From Shinella pollutisoli (GTDB taxonomy: Bacteria; Pseudomonadota; Alphaproteobacteria; Rhizobiales; Rhizobiaceae), in assembly GCF_024609765.1 (NCBI RefSeq), contig NZ_JANFDG010000012.1:1-64000 (forward strand): a stretch of 64,000 nt of DNA. The letters run 5' to 3'. Both the position numbers and the translations under genes were made by a program. How positions within the stretch are numbered: position 1 is the first letter of the stretch; each line of letters opens with the position of its first letter. Under the pieces are notes generated by a model that made no database searches, was not told where the DNA came from, and saw nothing but the letters and a program-made list of their open reading frames with translations. Below, one piece after another: positions 25,066 to 33,218 of the stretch.

Positions 25066-25935
25066 ATGAGCACCGCATCCCTCATAGACCGCCGAAAAGT
25101 CGTCGACTGGCTCGGCATCGCCCCGTTCATGATCTTCGCGATCATGTTCCTCCTCCTGCCGACGCTCTACCTGGTGACGGGCGCCTTCTTCAATCCGCAG
25201 GGCGAGTTCACCTTGAAGAACATCGCCGACCTCACCCATCCGACGATCCTCAGCGCCTACTGGGTGTCGATCAAGGTCTCGGTCGCCTCCTCGCTCGGCG
25301 GCGCGGTCATCGGCTTCTTCCTCGCCTGGGCCGTGGTGCTGGGCGGCCTGCCGCGCTGGATCCGCTCGGGGCTGCTCACCTTCTCCGGCGTCGCCTCCAA
25401 CTTCGCCGGCGTGCCGCTCGCCTTCGCCTTTATCGCCACGCTCGGGCGCACCGGCCTCGTCACCGTGCTGCTCCGCGACTGGTTCGGCTTCAACCTCTAC
25501 TCGACCGGCTTCAACCTCCTCTCCTTCTTCGGGCTCACCATCACCTACATGTTCTTCCAGATCCCGCTGATGGTGCTGATCCTGACGCCTGCGCTCGACG
25601 GGATGAAGAAGGAATGGCGCGAGGCCTCGGAGATCCTCGGCGCCTCAACCTGGCAGTACTGGCGCCTGGTCGGCCTGCCGATCCTCTGGCCGAGCCTGAT
25701 GGGCACGACGCTGCTGCTCTTCGCCAACGCCTTCGGCGCCATCGCCACGGCCTATGCGCTGACGGGCTCCTCGCTCAACATCGTGCCGATCCTGCTCTAT
25801 GCGCAGATCCGCGGCGACGTGCTGCACAATCCGAACCTCGGCTATGCGCTGGCGCTCGGCATGATCGTCATCACCGGCCTTTCCAACGTCGTCTATCTCT
25901 GGCTGCGCTCGCGCGCGGAACGGTGGCAGAAATGA
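25066..25935 (+). CDS. ABC transporter permease, first subunit
   Basis: The 289-residue protein has six or seven membrane segments and a BPD_transp_1 domain. The EAA loop reads EWREASEILGASTWQYWRLV followed by GLPILWP, the contact for the ATPase. ATG 25066 (MSTASLIDRRK) is preferred over an upstream in-frame start inside the repeat. Its stop overlaps the next permease gene by ATGA. Confidence 0.92.
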   Translation: MSTASLIDRRKVVDWLGIAPFMIFAIMFLLLPTLYLVTGAFFNPQGEFTLKNIADLTHPTILSAYWVSIKVSVASSLGGAVIGFFLAWAVVLGGLPRWIRSGLLTFSGVASNFAGVPLAFAFIATLGRTGLVTVLLRDWFGFNLYSTGFNLLSFFGLTITYMFFQIPLMVLILTPALDGMKKEWREASEILGASTWQYWRLVGLPILWPSLMGTTLLLFANAFGAIATAYALTGSSLNIVPILLYAQIRGDVLHNPNLGYALALGMIVITGLSNVVYLWLRSRAERWQK

Positions 25936-26720
25936 AGTCGTCGCGCCTTCTCGCCTGGATCGCCATCGCCATCGGCGCCCTCTATTTCATCGTGCCGCTG
26001 ATCGGCACCTTCGAGTTCTCGCTGCGCATGCGCCGCGGCGAATATTCCTTCGACGCCTACCAGTCGGTCTTCTCCGACCTGCAGTTCCGCGCCACCTTCG
26101 GCTATTCGATGCTGATGGGCTTTCTCACCATCATCTTCGGCATGCTGCTCGTCGTGCCGACCGCCTACTGGGTGCGCCTGCGCCTGCCGCAGCTTCGCCC
26201 CGTGGTCGAGTTCCTGACGCTGCTTCCGCTCGTCATCCCGGCGATCGTCATCGTCTTCGGCTATCTGCGCCTCTACAACTCCTCCTCCTGGCTGCCGCTC
26301 ACCAACTCCACCAACGGCACCAACCTGCTCCTGATGTTCTCCTACATGACGCTGTCGCTGCCCTACATGTACCGCGCGGTCGACACCGCCATGCGGGCGA
26401 TCGACGTGGCGACGCTGACGGAGGCGGCCGAGAGCCTCGGCGCGAAATGGCCGACCATCATGTTCCGCTGCATCTTCCCGAACGTGATGAGCGGCGTGCT
26501 CTCCGGCGCCTTCATTACCTTTGCCATCGTCATGGGCGAGTTCACCATGGCCGCGCTCCTCAACCGCCCGGCCTTCGGCCCCTATCTCCAGCTCGTCGGC
26601 GCCAACAAGGCCTACGAGCCCTCGGCGCTCGCCATCATCGCGTTTGCCATCACCTGGCTCAGCATCGGGCTGCTCCAGCTCGTCTCCCGCTTCCAGAAAA
26701 CCGCGCCCGCGAAAGCCTGA
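25932..26720 (+). CDS. ABC transporter permease, second subunit
   Basis: The 262-residue protein has six membrane segments. The EAA loop is LTEAAESLGAKWPTIMFRCI then FPNVMSG. It is PotC/PhnV-like. ATG 25932 overlaps the first permease stop. It pairs with that subunit to form the channel for the importer. Confidence 0.92.
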   Translation: MKSSRLLAWIAIAIGALYFIVPLIGTFEFSLRMRRGEYSFDAYQSVFSDLQFRATFGYSMLMGFLTIIFGMLLVVPTAYWVRLRLPQLRPVVEFLTLLPLVIPAIVIVFGYLRLYNSSSWLPLTNSTNGTNLLLMFSYMTLSLPYMYRAVDTAMRAIDVATLTEAAESLGAKWPTIMFRCIFPNVMSGVLSGAFITFAIVMGEFTMAALLNRPAFGPYLQLVGANKAYEPSALAIIAFAITWLSIGLLQLVSRFQKTAPAKA

Positions 26721-26733
26721 GGATCTCCCCTAC

Positions 26734-27795
26734 ATGTCGTTTCTCACTCTCAGCAACATCCAGAAGTCCTTCGGCCCGGTGCAGGTCGTGAAGGACTTCG
26801 ACATGGCCATCGAAAAGGGCGAGTTCGTCTCCTTCCTCGGGCCGTCGGGCTGCGGCAAGACGACGGTGCTGCGCATGATCGCCGGCTTCGAGACGCCGAC
26901 CGGCGGAACGATCACCGTCGCCGGGCGCGACCAGACGAGCCTCAAGCCGAACCAGCGCAACATCGGCATGGTCTTCCAGGCCTATGCGCTGTTTCCCAAC
27001 ATGAACGTCGCCGAGAACGTCGCCTTCGGCCTCAAGGTCGCCGGCAAGCCGAAGGCGGAGATCGATGCGCGGGTGAAGGAGATGCTCGGCCTCATCCATC
27101 TCGGCCATCTCGCCGAGCGTTACCCCTACCAGATGTCCGGCGGCCAGCAGCAGCGCGTGGCGCTCGCCCGCGCGCTCGCGCCGAAACCGCAGGTGCTGCT
27201 CCTCGACGAGCCGCTCTCGGCGCTCGACGCCAAGATCCGCGTGTCGCTGCGCGAGGAGATCCGCCAGATCCAGCAGCAACTCGGCATCACCACCGTCTTC
27301 GTCACCCACGACCAGGAGGAGGCGCTGTCGATCTCCGACCGCATCGTCGTCATGAACGCCGGCCGCGCCGACCAGATCGGCACGCCCGCCGAGATCTACA
27401 ACCGCCCGTCGACGCGCTTCGTCGCCAATTTCGTCGGCACGCTGAACCTTATCGACGCCAAGGTGATCGACCCCGGGGAAAACCGCATCGCCATCGGCGA
27501 CCAGGGCGTGACGCTGCGCGAGCCCGTTGCCCCCGCCAAGGCCGGCGACACGATCTCGCTGGCGCTGCGCCCGGAGGCGGGCTCGATCGCCCCCGACGCC
27601 AAGGGCGAGACGGCGCTCACCGGCGAGGTCGTCTCCTCGAACTTCCTGGGCTCGGTCATCCGCACGCGCATGAAGGTCGGGGAGAGCGTCATCTCCTTCG
27701 ACATGTTCAACAGCCCCGGCCTCGTGCCGCCGGCCGTCGGCGAGACGGTGACGCTGCGCTTCACCGCCGGCGACCTGCTGATCATCCGCGACTGA
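26734..27795 (+). CDS. ABC transporter ATP-binding protein (PotA/PhnT-like)
   Basis: The 353-residue ATPase has Walker A GPSGCGKTT (about 35-43), Q-loop VFQAYALFP, signature MSGGQQQRVALARAL, Walker B VLLLDEPLSALD, and H-loop VFVTHDQEEAL. A C-terminal TOBE-like domain (about 240-350, LALRPEAGSIAPD and VVSSNFLGSVIRTRM) is typical of polyamine, iron and 2-aminoethylphosphonate importers. It starts 13 bp after the second permease. Confidence 0.94.
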   Translation: MSFLTLSNIQKSFGPVQVVKDFDMAIEKGEFVSFLGPSGCGKTTVLRMIAGFETPTGGTITVAGRDQTSLKPNQRNIGMVFQAYALFPNMNVAENVAFGLKVAGKPKAEIDARVKEMLGLIHLGHLAERYPYQMSGGQQQRVALARALAPKPQVLLLDEPLSALDAKIRVSLREEIRQIQQQLGITTVFVTHDQEEALSISDRIVVMNAGRADQIGTPAEIYNRPSTRFVANFVGTLNLIDAKVIDPGENRIAIGDQGVTLREPVAPAKAGDTISLALRPEAGSIAPDAKGETALTGEVVSSNFLGSVIRTRMKVGESVISFDMFNSPGLVPPAVGETVTLRFTAGDLLIIRD

Positions 27796-27915
27796 TCTTA
27801 TCCCGGCGAGCGCGTTGCGCCGGAGGGGGCTGCTGCGTATCATCGCCGCGAGCGGATCGCCGCCCGGCCCTGCGCCCCGGCGGCGGACCGGATGGCGAGG
27901 GAGGGGAGGCCCATC

Positions 27916-29076
27916 ATGTCGAAGCGTCATTGGGACAACGCGCCGATCTGCGCCCGCCGGCTGACCGAGGAGTTCATGCGCCTCAAGCGCGGCTCCGTCA
28001 CGCGGCGCCATTTCCTCGGCATCACCGGCCTGGGGCTCGCCGCCGCCGCCCTCGCCGGCCGGCCGGGCTTCGCCTCGCCCGCCCTTGCCGGCAGGGACCT
28101 GGGCTCCGCCATGGCGCTCGCCACCTGGCCGAACTATCACGACCCGATGAGCTTCGAGGCCTTCACCGCGGCGACCGGGGTGGCCATCGAGGTGAGCGTC
28201 TTCGGCTCGAACGAGGCGTTCCTGGAGGAGCTCCGCTCCGGGACGGCCGCCTGGGACCTGTTCGTGCCCACCAACTACACGATCTCCACCTATGCCGGCC
28301 TCGGCCTGATCGACCCGCTCGACCTCTCCCAGGTGCCGAACTTCGATCCGGCGACGCAGAACACCCGCTTCACCAACGAGGGCATCGTCGACGGCAAGAC
28401 CTACGCGCTGCCGAAGAACTGGGGCACGACCGGCATCGCCGTCAATTCCGACAAGATCGGCACCAGGGTGACGAGCTGGAAGCAGTTCTTCGAGCTCGCC
28501 GCCACCGAGGCGGACGGCCGCGCCATGGTGCACGACTACCAGCTCACCACCATCGGCAACGCGCTGGTCGCGCTCGGCTTCTCCTTCAATTCGGTGAAGC
28601 CCGAGGAGCTCGCCAAGGCCGAGGACCTGCTGGTCGGCGTCAAGCCGCATCTCTACGCCATCGACAGCGACTACCAGCCCGCCATGCGCGCGACCGACGC
28701 CTGGATGACCATGTGCTGGACCAACGACGGCGCGCAGCTCAACCGCGACATGCCGGAGATCGAGTTCACGCTCGGCACCGACGGCGGCGAGATCTGGTCG
28801 GACTTCTACGCCATCCCGGCGAGTGCCACGAACAAGCCGGCCGGCTACGCGCTGCTCGACTTCCTGATGGACCCGCAGAACGCCGTGCGCGAGCACGTCG
28901 CCAACGGCGCGCCGGCGACCGACAGCCGCGTCGTCGCCCTGCTGCCGGCCGAGATCACCGGCAACAGGATCGTCTATCCCGACGAGGCGGCGCTGACGCC
29001 GCTGGAATTCGGCGCGGCCGTGACGCTGACGGACCCCGCCCGCGCCGAGGTGATGGCCCGCTTCAAGGCCGCCTGA
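27916..29076 (+). CDS. PotD-like polyamine-type binding protein, orphan
   Basis: The 386-residue protein has a twin-arginine leader (SVTRRHFLGITGLGLAAAAL). The mature part resembles spermidine/putrescine binding proteins: ATWPNYHDPMSFEAFTAATG, SNEAFLEELRSG, DLFVPTNYTISTY, YALPKNWGTTGIAVNSDKIG, and the C-terminal IPASATNKPAGYALLDFLMD. ATG 27916 follows a perfect ggggagg site by six bases; an in-frame ATG at 27892 is less likely. There is no permease or ATPase of its own; it may share the importer 120 bp upstream or serve one elsewhere. Confidence 0.88.
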   Translation: MSKRHWDNAPICARRLTEEFMRLKRGSVTRRHFLGITGLGLAAAALAGRPGFASPALAGRDLGSAMALATWPNYHDPMSFEAFTAATGVAIEVSVFGSNEAFLEELRSGTAAWDLFVPTNYTISTYAGLGLIDPLDLSQVPNFDPATQNTRFTNEGIVDGKTYALPKNWGTTGIAVNSDKIGTRVTSWKQFFELAATEADGRAMVHDYQLTTIGNALVALGFSFNSVKPEELAKAEDLLVGVKPHLYAIDSDYQPAMRATDAWMTMCWTNDGAQLNRDMPEIEFTLGTDGGEIWSDFYAIPASATNKPAGYALLDFLMDPQNAVREHVANGAPATDSRVVALLPAEITGNRIVYPDEAALTPLEFGAAVTLTDPARAEVMARFKAA

Positions 29077-29081
29077 GGGCT

Positions 29082-29807
29082 TCAGGCACCGAGCGCCCCC
29101 TGATGGACGACGATGCGGGCGTGATACGACACGCGCTTGTAGAGGTCGATGACGTCCTGGTTGACGAGCCGCACGCAGCCCGACGAGGTCGCCTTGCCGA
29201 TCGAGTCCCATTCCGGCGTGCCGTGCAGGCGGTAGAGCGTATCCTTGCCGTCCTGGAAGATGTAGAGGGCGCGGGCGCCGAGCGGGTTCTTGATGCCGGG
29301 CTCCATGCCGCCGTTCTCGACGGAATAGCGCGCAAGGCCCGGCTGGCGGGCGATCATGTCGGCCGGCGGCTTCCAGCGCGGCCAGGGCTGGCGCCAGTGG
29401 ATGATGCCCTCGCCTTCCCAGGCGAAGCCGTCGCGGCCGATGCCGACGCCGTAGCGCATCGCCGTGCCGCCGGGCTCGACCACGTAGAGGAAGCGGCCGG
29501 GCGTGTCGACCACGACGGTGCCCGCGGGCTCGCCCGTCGGGTCCTTCACCCGCTGGCGGTAGTATTTCGGGTCCATCCTCGTATAGGGCACGGCGGGGAT
29601 GAGATGGCCGCCGTCCTCCAGCGCCGCATAGCGCGCCTCCAGCTCCTCCGCCGTCGGCGGCACGATCGGATAGCTGACCCTCTGCGGGATCGGCGGCCGC
29701 TTCAGCGACGAATCCGTGCCGGTCGTACACCCGGCAAGCACTGCGAACGAACCGAGGGCGAACGCCCTTCGCGACAAAAGACCGGACTCACGCATTCCGA
29801 CACCCAT
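29082..29807 (-). CDS. L,D-transpeptidase (YkuD) lipoprotein
   Basis: The 241-residue protein begins with a lipoprotein signal (ALGSFAVLAGC, lipid-attached Cys about residue 26). The YkuD domain (about 95-240) includes VVDTPGRFLYVVEPGG, YRLHGTPEWDSIG and SSGCVRL with the catalytic Cys. It should act on peptidoglycan from the membrane face. It differs from the other L,D-transpeptidase in this window by its short architecture and lack of a PG-binding domain. Convergent with the PotD-like gene, five bases apart. Confidence 0.9.
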   Translation of the reverse strand: MGVGMRESGLLSRRAFALGSFAVLAGCTTGTDSSLKRPPIPQRVSYPIVPPTAEELEARYAALEDGGHLIPAVPYTRMDPKYYRQRVKDPTGEPAGTVVVDTPGRFLYVVEPGGTAMRYGVGIGRDGFAWEGEGIIHWRQPWPRWKPPADMIARQPGLARYSVENGGMEPGIKNPLGARALYIFQDGKDTLYRLHGTPEWDSIGKATSSGCVRLVNQDVIDLYKRVSYHARIVVHQGALGA

Positions 29808-29822
29808 TCCTGCAAGCGATAG

Positions 29823-29849
29823 AGGACCCGATGGCTAGCCAAGGGTCCT
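29823..29849 (-). terminator. Weak hairpin after the GH25 gene
   Basis: A 7-bp stem (aggaccc at 29823-29829, gggtcct at 29843-29849) encloses a 13-base loop that itself holds ggctagcc. It lies between the GH25 stop and the YkuD start, both on the minus strand. No T run; terminator function is uncertain. Confidence 0.35.
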
Positions 29850-29944
29850 GCATGCTGGCAAGGCGGAGGGGATCACATCTTCGGCATCGCACGGCCGAAG
29901 TCGCGCGGGCGTGGCCGCCGCGACACGGGTGGCGGCGGCGGGCG

Positions 29945-30955
29945 TCAGCTCGACTGGCCGGCGAGCCAGTTGTGCCACTCGTCCTCGCTGCCGGCGAAGA
30001 CGTTGAGGTCGATCCTGCCGTCGACGCCGTGCGACAGGCCGGAGCCGGAATATTGCCAGAACACCCAGCGGCGGTTCGGGTAGCGCACCGAGGGATGGGC
30101 GGCGACCGAGCGCAGCCAGAACGGATAGTCCTTGAGCTCGCCGGTCAGGTTGTCCTCGTAGAAGTCCGGCGCCGTGTAGATGATCGGCCGCTTGCCGTAG
30201 TGGCGCTCCAGCTTGTCCATGAAGGCCTTCATCTTCTCGAGCACGACGGCGCGCGACGGCCGCTTCTTGCACTTCGACTGGCCGTTCCACTCGACGTCGA
30301 TCACCGGCGGCAGAGCGTCGGGATCGCGCGGCACGTTGCGGATGAACCAGTCGGCCTGCTCGGCGCCGGTGCGGCACCAGTAGAAGAAATGGTAGGCGCC
30401 GCGCTTCAGGCCGGCCGCCTTCGCCCCGTCCCAGTTCTTGCGGAACATCGGGTCGATGTGGTCCCCGCCGTCCGTCGCCTTGATATAGGCGAAGTTGGCG
30501 CCCTGCGTGCGCAGCCGGGCCCAGTCGATATTGCCCTGCCAGCGCGACACGTCGACGCCGTGCACCTGGTAGTGCTTCGGCGCGCGCTTGCCGAAATTGA
30601 TCGGATGGGCGTCGCGGAACTGCTGGCTGTAGACGCGCGAGCGCTTCGGCAGCGGCCTGGACATGTTGAGGAGGCCGCGCGCGGGCTTTTCCTCCGGCAC
30701 GACGGCCTGCGTCTCCGTCATCGCGTCGAAGGCGTGCGTCGCGGGCATGGCGCCCGCCCAGGCGAGCGTCTCCTGCCCGCCCTTGATCGCGCTTTCGCCC
30801 ACCTCGACGGCAGGAACCGGCGCCGACTTGGAGACCGAGCTCGTCGTCTCCGCCGACGGCTTGATCGACAGGGCCGCCACGGGATTGGAATTCGACGCAC
30901 AGCCGGCCATCGAAACACAGGCAAGCAGGGCCACAGACAGGACCAACAGACGCAT
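29945..30955 (-). CDS. GH25 lysozyme-family lipoprotein
   Basis: ATG 30955 gives a lipoprotein signal (LLVLSVALLACVSMAGC). A Ser/Thr/Pro-rich linker of about 100 residues follows, then a GH25 muramidase domain: HGVDVSRWQGNIDW, FAYIKATDGGDHIDP, GAYHFFYW and PPVIDVEWN with the catalytic Asp/Glu pair, and RRWVFWQYSGSG near the end. It would cut the glycan backbone of peptidoglycan, probably in cell-wall remodelling and not as a phage lysin, because it is a lipoprotein in a bacterial context beside an L,D-transpeptidase. Confidence 0.9.
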   Translation of the reverse strand: MRLLVLSVALLACVSMAGCASNSNPVAALSIKPSAETTSSVSKSAPVPAVEVGESAIKGGQETLAWAGAMPATHAFDAMTETQAVVPEEKPARGLLNMSRPLPKRSRVYSQQFRDAHPINFGKRAPKHYQVHGVDVSRWQGNIDWARLRTQGANFAYIKATDGGDHIDPMFRKNWDGAKAAGLKRGAYHFFYWCRTGAEQADWFIRNVPRDPDALPPVIDVEWNGQSKCKKRPSRAVVLEKMKAFMDKLERHYGKRPIIYTAPDFYEDNLTGELKDYPFWLRSVAAHPSVRYPNRRWVFWQYSGSGLSHGVDGRIDLNVFAGSEDEWHNWLAGQSS

Positions 30956-31070
30956 GGGCACTCGCACGCAAGACAAAGACGACGCCCCGCCGCGGAAGGC
31001 CGCGAACGGAATTGCTAACGGAAGGTTAGCGCCAAATGTTAAATGCAAGGTTTACGCGGCTTGAGTCTTT

Positions 31071-32048
31071 TCAACCCTTTGCCGCCGCCGCGCGCAGCCG
31101 CCGGCGGGTCTCCGTCGGGCTCTCTCGGTAATGCGCGCGGTAGCTGCGCGAGAAGGCGGAGGAGGAGTTGAAGCCGGTGAGCGCCGCGATGTCGGCGAAG
31201 TCGAGCCGCGTCTCGATCACCTTGCGCCGCGCCGCGTTGAGCCGGAGCGCCAGGTAATGCTGGTGCGGCGCCACGTCCATCGTCTCGCGGAAGAGGTCCT
31301 GCAGGTGGCGCGGGCTGACGCCGACGCGCCGCGACAGTTTCGCAAGCGTCAGCGGCGCGTCCACCGTCTCCTCCATCAGCCGCACCGCCTGGCTCACCCG
31401 CTGGTCGGCGACGCGCATGTTGCCGAGCGCCGGCACCGGCAAGAGCCCGCCGCTGCGCTCGTGCTCGTAGATGAAGAGCCGCGACACCTCCAGCGCCAGC
31501 GAATAGCCCTGCCGCCGGCGGATGATCTCCAGCATCAGGTCGAGCGTCGGCAGCGAGCCGCCGGTGGTGATGCGCTTGCCGTCGATGACGTAGCGCTCGC
31601 CGATGACCGCGATCTGCGGATGGCGGCTTGCGAACTCCTCCCTGTCCTCCCAGTGGACCGTGACGGAATGGCCGTCGAGCAGGCTCGCGGCGGCGAGCAG
31701 CCAGCTTCCCGATTCGATGCCGGCCATCAGGCTGCGGTGGCGCGCGGTGCGGGAAAGCTGCATGCGCAGCGCCGCCGTGGCGCTTTTCTGCCACTGGTAG
31801 CTCGCGAGCACGAAGAGCGGCGCCTCCTCCTTGTCCGGCCGGAACGGCCCGTCGACCGGCACGGGGATGCGGCTCTGCGTCGCCACCGGCAGCCCGTCCG
31901 GCGAGAAGATGCGCCAGCGGTAGAGTTCGCGGCCGGAGATGCGGTTCGCCGCGCGAAGCGGCTCGATCACCGAGGCGGCGAGGATCAGGTTCGTCTCCGG
32001 CAGCACCAGGATGTCGATGTCGAGGCTTTCGGAGGACGGGTCGAGCAT
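31071..32048 (-). CDS. cdhR: GlxA-type AraC-family regulator, probable carnitine regulator
   Basis: An N-terminal DJ-1/PfpI-like amidase domain (about 10-175, IDILVLPETNLILAASVIEP, GIESGSWLLAAASLL) is joined to a C-terminal AraC DNA-binding domain (APLTLAKLSRRVGVSPRHLQ and DIAALTGFNSSSAFSRSYRA). ATG 32048 was chosen; the in-frame TTG at 32084 is part of a TTGACA that reads better as a -35 box. It is divergent from the carnitine genes, the usual position of CdhR, which activates carnitine breakdown in Pseudomonas. The symbol is assigned by context and architecture. Confidence 0.82.
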   Translation of the reverse strand: MLDPSSESLDIDILVLPETNLILAASVIEPLRAANRISGRELYRWRIFSPDGLPVATQSRIPVPVDGPFRPDKEEAPLFVLASYQWQKSATAALRMQLSRTARHRSLMAGIESGSWLLAAASLLDGHSVTVHWEDREEFASRHPQIAVIGERYVIDGKRITTGGSLPTLDLMLEIIRRRQGYSLALEVSRLFIYEHERSGGLLPVPALGNMRVADQRVSQAVRLMEETVDAPLTLAKLSRRVGVSPRHLQDLFRETMDVAPHQHYLALRLNAARRKVIETRLDFADIAALTGFNSSSAFSRSYRAHYRESPTETRRRLRAAAAKG

Positions 32049-32159
32049 GGCGGGAGCATGCGCGTCGGCCGCCTGAATTGTCAAGGATAGTGCCGAAAAG
32101 TGAAAGCACGCCGCGCCGCCGTGGTCCGTAATGGGGCGACTGGAATTCGGGAGGAACCC
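32049..32159. promoter_or_regulatory. Divergent promoter region of the carnitine module
   Basis: This 111-bp region separates the regulator from the first enzyme gene. On the minus strand TTGACA at 32084..32079 is a candidate -35. On the plus strand the region ends in gggaggaaccc, the ribosome site of the BKACE gene. No clear dyad for the regulator could be assigned. Confidence 0.45.
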
Positions 32160-33062
32160 ATGCCGCTAGCCATGAACCGCGACGTCTTCATCACCTGCGC
32201 CGTCACCGGCTCCGGTGACACCGCCGGCAAGTCGCCGCATGTGCCGCGCTCGCCCAAGGCGATCGCCGAGGCGGCGATCGACGCGGCCAAGGCCGGCGCG
32301 GCGATCGTCCACTGCCACGTCCGCGATCCCGAGACCGGGGCGCCGAGCCGCCGCAACGATCTCTACAGGGAGGTGACCGACCGCATCCGCCAGGCGGAGG
32401 TCGACGTCGTCTTGAACCTGACGGCCGGCATGGGCGGCGACATGATCTTCGGCGACGTCGAGAGCCCGCTGCCGCTGAAGCCCGAGGGCACCGACATGGC
32501 CGGCGCCACCGAGCGCGTCTCCCATGTCGCCGAGTGCCTTCCGGAGATCTGTACGCTCGACTGCGGCACGATGAACTTCTCGCTCGGCGACTACGTGATG
32601 ACCAACACGCCGTCGATGCTGCGCGCCATGGCGCGCAAGATGACCGAGCTCGGCGTCCGCCCCGAGATCGAGGCCTTCGACACCGGTCATCTCTGGTTCG
32701 CCAAGCAGCTCGCCGAGGAAGGCATCATCGAGGACCCGGTCCTCATCCAGCTCTGCATGGGCATCCCGTGGGGCGCGCCGGACGATCTCAACACCTACAT
32801 GGCGATGGTCAACAACGTGCCGGCGAACTGGACCTTCTCCGCCTTCTCCATCGGCCGCAACGCCATGGCCTACCCGGCGGCCGCCGTGCTCGCCGGCGGC
32901 AACGTCCGCGTCGGGCTGGAGGACAACCTCTACATCGCCAAGGGCCAGCTCGCCACAAACGCGCAGCTCGTCGAGAAGGCCGTCTCCATCGTCGAGAACA
33001 TGGGCGCCCGCGTCATCGGCCCGGCCGAGGTGCGCGAGAAATTGAAGCTGACGAAGCGCTGA
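32160..33062 (+). CDS. Beta-keto acid cleavage enzyme (BKACE), 3-dehydrocarnitine type
   Basis: The 300-residue DUF849 protein shows IVHCHVRDPETGAPSRR (zinc-binding His pair), VDVVLNLTAGMGGDM, TLDCGTMNFS, RPEIEAFDTGHL and VRVGLEDNLYIAKGQLATNA with the conserved Glu and Asp. BKACE enzymes condense a beta-keto acid with acetyl-CoA to give acetoacetate plus a new CoA ester; the carnitine version turns 3-dehydrocarnitine into betainyl-CoA. The next gene is carnitine dehydrogenase, which makes that keto acid, so the assignment is strong by context. ATG 32160 follows gggaggaa. Confidence 0.9.
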   Translation: MPLAMNRDVFITCAVTGSGDTAGKSPHVPRSPKAIAEAAIDAAKAGAAIVHCHVRDPETGAPSRRNDLYREVTDRIRQAEVDVVLNLTAGMGGDMIFGDVESPLPLKPEGTDMAGATERVSHVAECLPEICTLDCGTMNFSLGDYVMTNTPSMLRAMARKMTELGVRPEIEAFDTGHLWFAKQLAEEGIIEDPVLIQLCMGIPWGAPDDLNTYMAMVNNVPANWTFSAFSIGRNAMAYPAAAVLAGGNVRVGLEDNLYIAKGQLATNAQLVEKAVSIVENMGARVIGPAEVREKLKLTKR

Positions 33063-33067
33063 GCAAA

Positions 33068-33182
33068 GCCCCTTCATCCGCCCTTCGGGCACCTTCTCCC
33101 CGGTGGGGAGAAGGGAATACCGGCGGCGCTGCAAGTCCCCTTCTCCCCACCGGGGAGAAGGTGCCGGCAGGCGGATGAGGGG
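33068..33182. repeat. Interspersed palindromic element
   Basis: Two face-to-face modules, left end ccccttcatccgcccttcgg and right end gtgccggcaggcggatgagg, with cores ctccccggtggggag and ctccccaccggggag. It separates the BKACE and carnitine dehydrogenase genes. Confidence 0.8.
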
Positions 33183-33218
33183 GCGGAGACGCCATGGAAG
33201 AATGACAGGGGAACCACA

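Noticed and set aside
27796-27915. Terminator after the ABC ATPase gene (ccggcg/cgccgg)
   Set aside because: Only a 6-bp stem with a 9-base loop and no T run; too weak to list as a feature.
26659-29730. 1023-residue minus-strand open frame opposite the ABC ATPase and PotD-like genes
   Set aside because: It is Arg/Ala/Gly/His-rich with no recognisable motif and lies antisense to clearly conserved proteins; long antisense frames are common at this GC content.
29945-30955. Prophage endolysin
   Set aside because: The GH25 protein has a lipoprotein signal and a long linker, and no holin or structural phage genes are around.
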